This document shows, one piece after another, positions 7,533 to 15,754 of a stretch of DNA of 64,000 nt (its first letter is position 1; each line of letters opens with the position of its first letter). Source of the stretch: an uncultured Bacteroidota bacterium (lineage in GTDB: Bacteria; Bacteroidota; Bacteroidia; Chitinophagales; Chitinophagaceae); contig CAIYLW010000053.1 in NCBI GenBank assembly GCA_903927185.1, positions 21,532 to 85,531 of the forward strand, read 5' to 3'. The notes under the pieces were generated by a model. That model saw only the letters and a list, made by a program, of their open reading frames with translations, was not told where the DNA came from and did not search any database. A program made the translations under genes and the position numbers.

Positions 7533-10500
7533 TTAAAAAGCGATATTAAGTCCTGCTGTTACAGTTTTCGGAATGAAAACGTTTAAATTAGTAGCACTTC
7601 CTATACCTTGTTCTGGATCAAATGGCATATGAGAATCGGCAACCCAAGTCCAAAGATTTGAACCTCGTACATAAATATGTAGGGTACTAAGATGTAGCTT
7701 GTCTGATACTTTCTTTGAAAGATCGTATCCTAAAGTGATATCTCTTAATCTTATATAATCGCCCTTTACTAAATAAAAACTTGAGAAGTTTTGAGCATTT
7801 TTATTTCCGCCATAAACATATTTTGGAATATCGGTAATTTGACCAGATTTAGTCCATCTATTTAAGACGCGTTCAACCTTATTAAATCCTCCGCCGAAAC
7901 CTGCTCCATCATAATAACTACCCCAGGTATCTTGCACATAATTCCCAAAATTGAAATAGAAATTTGCACTGATGCTAAAGCCTTTATATTTTAAAGTATT
8001 ACCGAAACCACCAAAAATCTTTGGAGATGCAGTTTGATAAGGTTGACGTATTGCAAGGTTGTAGTTATTAGTAGTAGCTTTTTTTGTGCCATCTGTATAC
8101 CAAAGTGGATCACCATTTGTAGCATCTACACCTGCATACAATCTTGTATAGAATGTTTGAAAGTCATACCCAACTCTACGAATATTGCTTCCAGAAAGAA
8201 TATCTGCATTATTAACTAAGGAAGTAATTTGATTCTTATTACTAGCTATATTAAATGTAACATTCCATTGAAAATCTTTAGCCATAATTGGTGTGGCATT
8301 TACAGAAAACTCAATTCCTTTATTAACCATCGCACCAATATTCTTATTCAAACTTGTGAAACCAGTTGTTGGCGGAACTGGAGCAGCCAATAATAGTGAA
8401 CTAGTTTTTCTATTATAATAATCAACTGTAAAAATTATACGATTCTTCAAAATACCGAAGTCGATTCCAATATCAAGTGGCTTATTTGTTTCCCATGTAA
8501 GGTTAATATTGCCTGGTTGACTTGGTGCACTTCCCGGATTTGAATTATAATTGGTACTAACTGTTGAACCGTTAACATTTACTGATCCATAACCATATAA
8601 TGGCAAAGCATCATAGTTGCCAATTCCTGCATTACCATTGGAACCATAAGAGGCTCTTAATTTTAATAAGGTGATACCGTTTATTTTTTCCATAAACATT
8701 TCCTTATCAATATTCCAAGTGCCACCTATTGACCAGAAATTACCATATCTATTATTTATACCAAATCTGGAAGACCCGTCATTTCGGAAACTACCCGATA
8801 CAACATATTTGTCTTTATAGTTAATATTGGCAGAAGAGAATGCACCTACAAAAGAGTAATCAGATCCTGTTTGACCAGCAATTACCGGAGTTGCGCCTAT
8901 TGAAGCAACAGTCAAAGCTCTTGTTGGAGGGAAATTTGAATTTTCTACCTGTGTAAAATATCCCTTATTCAGTTGAGATTCATATCCAACTTTCAAATTG
9001 AAAGTCATGTCTCCGGATTTTAATATATTATGTTTAAAGTCCAAAGTATTTACCCAATCCCAGTTCATATATCTTGAATAATATGAAAAGGCTCTACCAT
9101 TTTTACTAGCTCCATCACCATAAAAAGGGTTATTGTATTGATCTTCTTCCAAAGTATTATAATCAACACCAAACTGAGTTTTGAAGTGTAAGTTTTCTAG
9201 AATTTTATATTCTGCAAAAACACTACCCTTTAAACTAACGCCTTTTAATAAGCGTTTATCCAAACTTGATACAGCAACAGTATTATATAAGGAAGAACCT
9301 GGAAAATCAGCGGTCAAATAATTCAAAGTTCCATCAGGCTTATAGGGAGAATAGGTTGGCAATATAAAGAATGCACTTAATACTGGGTTTCCAAACGCAC
9401 CTCCTGCTAAAGGAGTATTTTGATTGGTCACACCAACATTCATATTATAACCTAAAGTCAATTTATCAGTTGCTTTACTTTCAACTCTTGCATTAGCATT
9501 CCACCTTTGAAAATCTGTTGCTATAGTTGTGCCATCCTGTTTGAAATAACCACCGGATAAAAAGTAAGTAGTTTTTTCATTTCCGCCAGAAGCACTTAAG
9601 TTAAATTGCTGTTGAGATCCGGTTTTTGTAACTGCACCAAGCCAATCAGTATTTACTGGAGTTGTATAAGTTAATGCAGAAGTGAAATTGGAATTGAAAA
9701 TTGCATCTACATTTGCAGTGGTAGCAAAACCTGCATTGATTAAACCTTCTTTTGTAATTGTTGTGTATTGAGCTGCATTGAGAGGTTGGTACTCACTATT
9801 TTTATAAGCAGTTGAAGATGATCCCCCTTCTGCATCGAATCTAAATTTAGTTACGCCTGCTTTACCTTTTTTGGTAGTAACTAATATTACTCCGTTAGCT
9901 GCTCTACTACCATAAATGGAAGAAGATGCTGCATCTTTTAAAACAGTGATATTCTCAATATCATTTGGATTTAAAGTGCTTAATAAATTAGATGTAGTTG
10001 CCAATGAAGAGCCCGAACCTGAATTAATTGGAATTCCATCAACAACCCATAATGGTTCAGCCGAAGCGGAAATAGAACCGATTCCTCTAATTCTAATAGC
10101 CTGACTTGCACCTGGTGCACCTGAGCTTGCTGAAGATTGTAAGCCTACTACTGAACCTTGTAAAGCTTTATCTACAGAGGTAAAAGGCTTGTTTTCCAAT
10201 TCATTTCCTTTTACAGTTGATTGAGCCCCTGTTAAAGTAGCTTTCTTTTGTGTTCCATAAGCCACAACTACAACTTCATCCAAGTTTTGTGTGGAAGATT
10301 GTAAAGAAATTGAAAAACTGGTTTTGTTTCCAATACTAATTTCTTTCGATCCAAAACCAACGGAAGAAATTACTAAACTTTTTGCTGAACTGCCAGCATT
10401 AATGGAGAAGGTTCCATCTGTTCCGGTTGGTGTACCGAGTGTGGTGCCTTTAACAATAACTGATACATTGGGAATTGGAATTCCTTTTTCATCAGTTATC

Positions 10501-10583
10501 TTACCTTTTAAGGTTTTTGTTTGTGCCATAAGTTGACATACAGTCAACATAAAGCATAAAACAACGAGTGGGAGTTTTCTCAT
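7533..10583 (-). CDS. SusC/RagA-family TonB-dependent outer-membrane transporter
   Basis: A 1016-residue TonB-dependent receptor. A signal peptide (1-21, ending LMAQ) precedes a carboxypeptidase-regulatory-like beta domain (about 25-110, KGKITDEKGIPIPNVSVIVKG). A TonB-box-like stretch follows (LDEVVVVAYGTQKK), then the plug with the SusC signature LQGSVVGLQ and IRIRGIGSI...PLWVVDGIPI. The 22-strand barrel fills the rest, with strands ending in an aromatic residue (GLNIAF at the C-terminus). It imports the ligand captured by the adjacent SusD using proton-motive force through TonB-ExbBD. The start was set at the ATG at 10583, since the longer frame has an unlikely N-terminal extension before the signal peptide. 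No adjacent anti-sigma or sensor gene suggests how it is regulated. Confidence 0.96.
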   Translation of the reverse strand: MRKLPLVVLCFMLTVCQLMAQTKTLKGKITDEKGIPIPNVSVIVKGTTLGTPTGTDGTFSINAGSSAKSLVISSVGFGSKEISIGNKTSFSISLQSSTQNLDEVVVVAYGTQKKATLTGAQSTVKGNELENKPFTSVDKALQGSVVGLQSSASSGAPGASQAIRIRGIGSISASAEPLWVVDGIPINSGSGSSLATTSNLLSTLNPNDIENITVLKDAASSSIYGSRAANGVILVTTKKGKAGVTKFRFDAEGGSSSTAYKNSEYQPLNAAQYTTITKEGLINAGFATTANVDAIFNSNFTSALTYTTPVNTDWLGAVTKTGSQQQFNLSASGGNEKTTYFLSGGYFKQDGTTIATDFQRWNANARVESKATDKLTLGYNMNVGVTNQNTPLAGGAFGNPVLSAFFILPTYSPYKPDGTLNYLTADFPGSSLYNTVAVSSLDKRLLKGVSLKGSVFAEYKILENLHFKTQFGVDYNTLEEDQYNNPFYGDGASKNGRAFSYYSRYMNWDWVNTLDFKHNILKSGDMTFNLKVGYESQLNKGYFTQVENSNFPPTRALTVASIGATPVIAGQTGSDYSFVGAFSSANINYKDKYVVSGSFRNDGSSRFGINNRYGNFWSIGGTWNIDKEMFMEKINGITLLKLRASYGSNGNAGIGNYDALPLYGYGSVNVNGSTVSTNYNSNPGSAPSQPGNINLTWETNKPLDIGIDFGILKNRIIFTVDYYNRKTSSLLLAAPVPPTTGFTSLNKNIGAMVNKGIEFSVNATPIMAKDFQWNVTFNIASNKNQITSLVNNADILSGSNIRRVGYDFQTFYTRLYAGVDATNGDPLWYTDGTKKATTNNYNLAIRQPYQTASPKIFGGFGNTLKYKGFSISANFYFNFGNYVQDTWGSYYDGAGFGGGFNKVERVLNRWTKSGQITDIPKYVYGGNKNAQNFSSFYLVKGDYIRLRDITLGYDLSKKVSDKLHLSTLHIYVRGSNLWTWVADSHMPFDPEQGIGSATNLNVFIPKTVTAGLNIAF

Positions 10584-11056
10584 GATTTGAGCGTTTAGTT
10601 TTAGGAAAGAAAAAAATTGTTTAAAACTTAACAAGAACATACCCAACTAAGAATTGTTTAACAGTATTTTTTATATTTTTTTAATTATAAAGTATTGATA
10701 ATCAATTTATTATATGTGTTTAATCATTAAAGTTTTTAAATGGGGAAACGTCAAACATTCTTCAAGAAAAACCCTTTTTACCGTAATTATTTTTTAAATT
10801 ATTTTATTTGTACTTATGAAGTAGTAGAGTTCATTCTATTAAAATCCTGTGAATTACTTTTATTTATCGTTACAGAATTACTCACGAGAACATAATGTTG
10901 TACCATTCCCATTTTTCTAATGTTATCATTTTCGGATTCGGCAATGAATTTATTTTATCTCCATTTTAATTAGTAACTTAATGATAACAATTAATTCATA
11001 TTAAATTAACATTAATGAATTATTGATTTATTTTCTCCACTTAAATCTTAATTGTC
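10584..11056. other. AT-rich intergenic region between susC and the HELVH gene
   Basis: A 473-bp divergent intergenic region that must hold the susC promoter (minus) and that of the small secreted protein at 11057 (plus). No full TAnnTTTG/TTTG pair was found on either side. Two short palindromic elements are visible: ATTGATAATCAAT at 10694-10706 and an imperfect AATTCAT / ATGAATT hairpin around 10992-11021. Both could occur by chance in such AT-rich DNA. No frame over 25 codons looks coding. Confidence 0.5.
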
Positions 11057-11551
11057 ATGAAACTCTTTAGATTTTTTTTGATCATTTTTTTAGTGTCTTT
11101 TTTTTCGCCCATTGTAAAGGGGAATACTGATAGTAATCACGTTTCAAACTATAGTCTAGTTCAGGATGTTGATAAATATGTGCGTTCTGGATTAAAATTT
11201 CTTAAACTAAATTCTTTGAATATTTTAATTAAAGACTTACCTGAAAATTTTAGTGCCAAATTTCGTAATGGAATAGAATTGGAAGGTTTTGTGAGTAAAC
11301 ATGATGAAGGATATATCATCTATGTTTTAAATGGGCTATCTAAAAATGAATTAATTAAAATGATTAGCCATGAATTAGTTCATATAGGGCAATACGAGAC
11401 CAATGAACTAATAGTCTGTTCGGGAACCATCATTTGGAAAGGACATGATTTTGATAATATTACTGCAATATCCTATGAATCATTGCCATGGGAAGTTGAA
11501 GCCTTCAATAATCAAAATATTATTCGAAAGCAGATTAGCGAAATTCGATAA
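11057..11551 (+). CDS. Small secreted zincin-like putative metalloprotease (HELVH)
   Basis: A 164-residue protein with a signal peptide (about 1-22, ending VKG). The core helix SHELVHIGQYETNEL carries the HExxH zinc motif (H105 and H109 are ligands, E106 the base). About 40 residues later comes WKGHDFDNITAISYESLPWEVEAF, whose glutamates could supply a third ligand. The arrangement HExxHxxQY ... WKG...Y...PWExEA recurs in small bacterial putative peptidases of the zincin fold, but I know no defined activity. It is the first gene after a long AT-rich region and lies 148 bp upstream of a secreted TPR protein. It could be a processing peptidase or an inactive binding protein. Confidence 0.75.
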   Translation: MKLFRFFLIIFLVSFFSPIVKGNTDSNHVSNYSLVQDVDKYVRSGLKFLKLNSLNILIKDLPENFSAKFRNGIELEGFVSKHDEGYIIYVLNGLSKNELIKMISHELVHIGQYETNELIVCSGTIIWKGHDFDNITAISYESLPWEVEAFNNQNIIRKQISEIR

Positions 11552-11699
11552 ATGAAAGAGATGTTATTAAAAATTCAATTTTCAATAAAAAAAGATTAAT
11601 GGCAGATTGTTCATTTTTTTTTAGTTAGCGTTTATTTAGATTTTGATTTAATTTTCAGCTCATAATTATCTAAATCCATTCAGCCAATTAAAAAATATT

Positions 11700-12815
11700 A
11701 TGATTAAGCATATTATCTTAATCGAGTTACTATTTTTATCAATTCTATCTATTGGACAAACTAAAGATTCGTTATTCATTAGAGCGCTTAATAAAGAGAA
11801 AAAACAAGACTACCAAGGAGCAATAACGGATTTTACTAAAGCAATTGGTATTAATCCTAATCACTCTGAAAATTATTACAATAGAGCTGTATGCAAGGCT
11901 AAATTAGCCGACTATAAGGGTGCAATATTAGATTATACTAAAGCAATAGAGTTGAATCCTGACGATGCAAATGCGTATAATAATAGAGCAACAAGTAAGG
12001 GGCAATTAAAAGACTATAATGGAGCGATAGCCGATTGTTCTAAAGCAATAGAGCTAAGAGCCAATTTTGATAGTGCCTATTACAATAGAGCCGTAAGTAA
12101 AGATGAAAATAATGACTTTAAAGGTGCTATAGCAGATTATACTATAGCAATACAACTAAATTCAAATGATTCAAGGGCTTATTATTATAGAGGTGTATGT
12201 AAGTCTAAACTTGAAGATTATATTGGATCGATTGCAGATTTCACAAAAGTTATAGAATTGAATCCCAGTAATGCAAATGCATTCAATAATCGAGCCACTA
12301 GTAAATATAAACTTAAGGATTATATTGGATCCTTGCCTGACTTAACTAAGGCAATTGAACTTTATCCAAATGAAGCGATTTATTTTAATAATCGTGGAGA
12401 TTGTAAAACTGAGCTTCAAGATTATATTGGTGCTTTAAATGATTATAACAAAGCAATAGATCTAAATCCCAATGTGGGATATTATTATTATAATAAAGGT
12501 GTTTGTAAAGCGAAGCTTGCAAATTACACTGAAGGTATTACTAGTTTAAATAAGTCGATTGAGCTTGATTCTGATTATGCAAAATCATATAATATTAGAG
12601 GTGTTTGTAAAGAATTTCTAAAAGATTATAATGGTGCAATTGCAGATTATGCTAAAGCAATAAATCTGAATCCTATTAATTCAATTTTTTACCAAAATAG
12701 AGGGAATTGTGAAATTAAGATGGGGGATATCCGAAATGGGTGTTTAGACTTTACCAAAGCGGTAGAATTAGGTGATTCAGAATCTTTGGCTTTGAAAAAA
12801 CAATATTGCCATTAA
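11700..12815 (+). CDS. Secreted tetratricopeptide-repeat protein
   Basis: A 371-residue protein with a signal peptide (1-19, ending LSIGQ), then about ten near-identical 34-residue TPR units. Each unit has the pattern DYxGAIxDxxKAIELNPxxxxAYxNRxxxK; they start near residue 37 and run almost to the C-terminus (CLDFTKAVELG...QYCH). A continuous TPR superhelix normally acts as a protein-binding scaffold. The repeats are also visible as a 102-bp DNA periodicity, which makes repeat-number change by recombination possible. It lies downstream of the HELVH protein on the same strand; a shared role is possible but unproven. The location is probably periplasmic or external. Confidence 0.9.
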   Translation: MIKHIILIELLFLSILSIGQTKDSLFIRALNKEKKQDYQGAITDFTKAIGINPNHSENYYNRAVCKAKLADYKGAILDYTKAIELNPDDANAYNNRATSKGQLKDYNGAIADCSKAIELRANFDSAYYNRAVSKDENNDFKGAIADYTIAIQLNSNDSRAYYYRGVCKSKLEDYIGSIADFTKVIELNPSNANAFNNRATSKYKLKDYIGSLPDLTKAIELYPNEAIYFNNRGDCKTELQDYIGALNDYNKAIDLNPNVGYYYYNKGVCKAKLANYTEGITSLNKSIELDSDYAKSYNIRGVCKEFLKDYNGAIADYAKAINLNPINSIFYQNRGNCEIKMGDIRNGCLDFTKAVELGDSESLALKKQYCH

Positions 12816-12915
12816 ATTCCAAAGTTTTTAACAGGTAATTATAAAGTGTTTAATTCTTTGTAGAATAAATACAAACTACTTTGTATTATAATTAATAATC
12901 ATATTTAAGACTTTT

Positions 12916-13080
12916 ATGATGATTAGATTTCATCATAAAACAATTAATATGATTACTCAACAGATTTATCTATTCATTTTATGTTTTGGCATTTTAATGT
13001 TCATTATGAATCCGCCACAAACATCATTTAGAAAAAGAATGCCAAAGTTTAAAGACTTTTATAAGCGTAATTTATTTTAA
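12916..13080 (+). CDS. Possible small single-span membrane peptide
   Basis: A 54-codon frame (or 43 codons from the ATG at 12949). A hydrophobic segment of about 17 residues (IYLFILCFGILMFIM) is followed by a basic tail rich in K and R (FRKRMPKFKDFYKRNLF). The positive-inside rule would put the C-terminus in the cytosol. No homologue was recognised. Support comes from the coherent membrane-plus-basic composition and from a perfect 18-bp inverted repeat overlapping the stop codon, like a terminator placed right after a gene. It could also be a chance frame in AT-rich DNA. Confidence 0.4.
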   Translation: MMIRFHHKTINMITQQIYLFILCFGILMFIMNPPQTSFRKRMPKFKDFYKRNLF

Positions 13081-13111
13081 AAAATTTTAGTTCTTTAAAA
13101 TAAATTACGCT
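13064..13111. repeat. Perfect 18-bp inverted repeat between convergent genes
   Basis: Arms AGCGTAATTTATTTTAAA (13064-13081) and its exact complement (13094-13111), with a 12-nt spacer. It lies between the plus-strand small frame (whose stop codon is within the left arm) and the stop of the minus-strand prolyl oligopeptidase (13122). Most likely a bidirectional terminator or RNA 3'-end stabiliser, although the stem is AT-rich and lacks a long T-run. Confidence 0.8.
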
Positions 13112-13121
13112 GTTTATTGTT

Positions 13122-15236
13122 CTAAAATTTTGGTGCAACCCCCATATTAAATAAAATAAAAGAATAGATATCGGCCATCGTTTCTATATTTTTAGCAGTA
13201 TTACTAGCCCCATGTCCGGAATTCGTATCAATTCTTATGAGTATTGGGTTTTTGCTTGAATTTTTTTCCTGCAGGGTAGCCGCATATTTAAAACTGTGTG
13301 CAGGAACAACTCGATCATCATGATCTGCAGTAGTTATTAATGTAGCTGGATATTGCAATCCTGCTTTAATATTATGCAAAGGTGAGTATTTATATTGCGA
13401 TTCAAACTCATCTTTATGATCACTACTACCATAATCTGCAATCCAATTCCATCCAATAGTAAATTTTTGAAAACGAAGCATATCCATCACGCCAACTTGT
13501 GCAATACATACTTTAATTAAATCTGGTCTTTGATTCATTACCGCACCAACCAATAATCCTCCATTACTTCCACCACGTATAGCTAAGTAATCTTTTGAAG
13601 TATATTTTTTATTGTTCAAATATTCGCATGCCGCTATGAAATCATCAAATACATTTTGTTTTTTCAATTTCATTCCAGCCTCATGCCATTTTTCTCCATA
13701 TTCTGCACCTCCTCGAATATTTGCTAATGCATATATACCACCTTGTTCCAACCATGGAATTAATGCAGCACTAAAAGACGGAGTAGAGCTAATATTAAAT
13801 CCACCATAACCATATAAAATAGTTGGATTCTTTCCATCTTTTTTCAATCCGGTTTTATAAACAATAAACATAGGAATCATTGTCTTATCCTTACTTGGAT
13901 AAAAAATTTGCTCTACGGTATATTCGGAAGGATTAAATGCTAAACTTGGTTTTTGAAATACAGTACTCTTACCAGTACCAATATCATATTTAAAAATAGT
14001 GGAAGGATAATTGAAAGTAGAGAAACTGTAAAAAGTAAATCGATCTGTTTGTTCACCACCAAAACCTCCAGCATTACCTAGAGAGGGCATTTTAACTTCC
14101 GATTGTAATTTCCCTTCAAAATCATAACTGTAAATTCTACTCGTAACATCTTTCATATAATTCGCAAACAATTTTCCACCAACACTTGAAACACTTGTTA
14201 AAGGCTCTGGTTTTTCAGGAAGTATTGTTTTCCAGTTGCTCTTTTCAGGATGATAAATAGATACTTTTATTAATTTACCATTTTGAGCAGCATCATTGGT
14301 CTCAATAAATAAATCAGTACTAATATTTTCTATTACATTATAATTAAAGTTACTTGGCTCAGCTACAATTGGCTTGAATGATTTATCCGAAGCTTGGTTA
14401 TCGCTTACCCATAAAGCATTTCCATCCAATCCCTTACCTCTGTCTGAAATTACTAAGTATGCAAATCGCTCATCATCAGAAGTGGAAATAGTATGAAAGC
14501 GTTGAAGATTTTTAGGATCCTCATAAATTAATCGATCTGTAGATTGTTTGGTACCAACAGTATGATACCAAATTTGATGATTTTCGTTTTTAGTAGATAA
14601 TTCTTTTCCTTTTGCAGTTGCAGGATATCTGCTATAATAAAAACCATTTCCTTGCCAAGCAATTCCTGAAACCTTTACCCAACTAATAGTGTCAGTTAAA
14701 TCTTTTCCGTTTTGCATATCTCTCACATAATATTCCTGCCAATCACTTCCTCCTTTAGAAATTCCCCATGCTGCATAACGCCCTTGCTTATCTAACACAA
14801 ATCCTATTAAACGAGTTGTACCTTCTTTTGTTAGTTTATTAGGATCCAGTACTAATTCCGGTTGACCATCTAAACCTTTTTGTCGGTATAATACTGATTG
14901 GTTTTGAAGTCCATCATTTTTATAAAAATAAAACCATTCTCCTTTTTTCTGAGGGCTCGAAAACTTGGCATAGTTACTTAATTCTTCTATGCGTTTTTTA
15001 AACCCATTACGGTAAGGGATTTTTGATAAGTAATCAAATGTTACCGCATTTTCTGCAGTAACCCATGCTTTTGTGTCTGCACTATTATCATCTTCTAACC
15101 ATCTATAGGGATCGGCAACTTTTGTTCCGTGGTAATCATCAACCTGGTCTACTTTTTTGGCAGCAGGGTATTTCAACTGAGCTTGAATCATTGTTATGGA
15201 AAGCAATAAAAGGGTAAAAACGATTAATTTTTTCAT
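13122..15236 (-). CDS. Prolyl oligopeptidase, family S9A
   Basis: A 704-residue serine peptidase that cleaves short peptides after proline. A signal peptide (1-19, ending IQAQ) places it in the periplasm. The N-terminal family start YPAAKKVDQVDDYHGTKVADPYRWLED is followed by a seven-bladed propeller (about 80-420) that gates the active site. The C-terminal alpha/beta hydrolase has the nucleophile S557 in GGSNGG; the later TADHDDRVVPAHS and SGHGAS motifs contain the Asp and His of the triad. Length matches the family. It lies downstream of the nuo operon on the same strand but is separated from it by a long hairpin, so it is probably transcribed independently. Confidence 0.97.
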   Translation of the reverse strand: MKKLIVFTLLLLSITMIQAQLKYPAAKKVDQVDDYHGTKVADPYRWLEDDNSADTKAWVTAENAVTFDYLSKIPYRNGFKKRIEELSNYAKFSSPQKKGEWFYFYKNDGLQNQSVLYRQKGLDGQPELVLDPNKLTKEGTTRLIGFVLDKQGRYAAWGISKGGSDWQEYYVRDMQNGKDLTDTISWVKVSGIAWQGNGFYYSRYPATAKGKELSTKNENHQIWYHTVGTKQSTDRLIYEDPKNLQRFHTISTSDDERFAYLVISDRGKGLDGNALWVSDNQASDKSFKPIVAEPSNFNYNVIENISTDLFIETNDAAQNGKLIKVSIYHPEKSNWKTILPEKPEPLTSVSSVGGKLFANYMKDVTSRIYSYDFEGKLQSEVKMPSLGNAGGFGGEQTDRFTFYSFSTFNYPSTIFKYDIGTGKSTVFQKPSLAFNPSEYTVEQIFYPSKDKTMIPMFIVYKTGLKKDGKNPTILYGYGGFNISSTPSFSAALIPWLEQGGIYALANIRGGAEYGEKWHEAGMKLKKQNVFDDFIAACEYLNNKKYTSKDYLAIRGGSNGGLLVGAVMNQRPDLIKVCIAQVGVMDMLRFQKFTIGWNWIADYGSSDHKDEFESQYKYSPLHNIKAGLQYPATLITTADHDDRVVPAHSFKYAATLQEKNSSKNPILIRIDTNSGHGASNTAKNIETMADIYSFILFNMGVAPKF

Positions 15237-15260
15237 GAGTTATCTTTTACGAGTACTCAA

Positions 15261-15325
15261 ATTAAATAAATAATCCCAACCAAAATTTCCAATTTGATAA
15301 ACGTGGAAAATCTTTGTTGGGATTA
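15261..15325 (-). terminator. Terminator of the nuo operon
   Basis: Outer arms TAATCCCAAC (15271-15280) and GTTGGGATTA (15316-15325) pair perfectly over 10 bp and continue into an imperfect inner stem. On the minus strand they are followed by TTTATTTAATTT. It lies between the 126-residue gene and the prolyl oligopeptidase. Confidence 0.75.
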
Positions 15326-15351
15326 GAAATAGTAAGTGCTAAGTTGTATTT

Positions 15352-15732
15352 CTATCTTTCGTAATATGGAATTTCATCATGAGATACCGATTCCTCTTGT
15401 TGCCAAAAAGCAGGTGTTACAGTATGTCCATCAGGAGTTCTTAATAATCTGCCAAAAACTGCATTGATGGGATTGTATAACATATTTGTTACACCCATTG
15501 TAAATGTTTTTGGAACTTCAATTTCAGGCACTGCTGCTGTAATTTCTCCTTCTGTTACAAGTGCAGAAGGAACAACTTTCGCCGGAGCTGATGGCACTAC
15601 TACCACTGTTAAATGATTATATTCCAATAATGGTTTCAAGAATGCAACTCTTTCTGGTGTTAAATTCTTTTCCACTACTATGCACCTAACTCCATCCAGT
15701 TCTTCTAAAAGATGATTTGTATTGATAGCCAT
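15352..15732 (-). CDS. Unknown 126-residue protein at the end of the nuo operon
   Basis: Not recognised as a known domain. The N-terminal third (MAINTNHLLEELDGVRCIVV) looks like a compact alpha/beta unit. The middle is rich in Val, Pro and Ala (VVVVPSAPAKVVPSALV), and the C-terminal part has aromatic and Pro residues (NPINAVFGRLLRT, TPAFWQQEE). There is no signal peptide and no membrane segment long enough to be sure. It starts 22 bp after the nuoN stop, on the same strand and before the operon terminator, so it is co-transcribed with complex I. It could be an assembly or accessory factor, but it may simply be a neighbour. Confidence 0.8.
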   Translation of the reverse strand: MAINTNHLLEELDGVRCIVVEKNLTPERVAFLKPLLEYNHLTVVVVPSAPAKVVPSALVTEGEITAAVPEIEVPKTFTMGVTNMLYNPINAVFGRLLRTPDGHTVTPAFWQQEESVSHDEIPYYER

Positions 15733-15754
15733 AACACTAGGATATTGAATGATT

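Noticed and set aside
10694..10706. ATTGATAATCAAT palindrome upstream of susC, considered as an FNR/CRP-type operator
   Set aside because: The half-site spacing is 1 bp instead of 4-6 bp, and such palindromes are frequent in AT-rich DNA.
10992..11021. Imperfect AATTCAT/ATGAATT hairpin before the HELVH gene
   Set aside because: It is purely A/T-rich with a bulge and has no T-tail or position typical of a regulator or terminator.
11552..11599. A 15-codon frame directly after the HELVH gene
   Set aside because: Too short, with no composition signal.
11700..12815. Tandem DNA repeats considered as a CRISPR-like array
   Set aside because: The 102-bp period is a coding TPR array with a continuous frame and no unique spacers.
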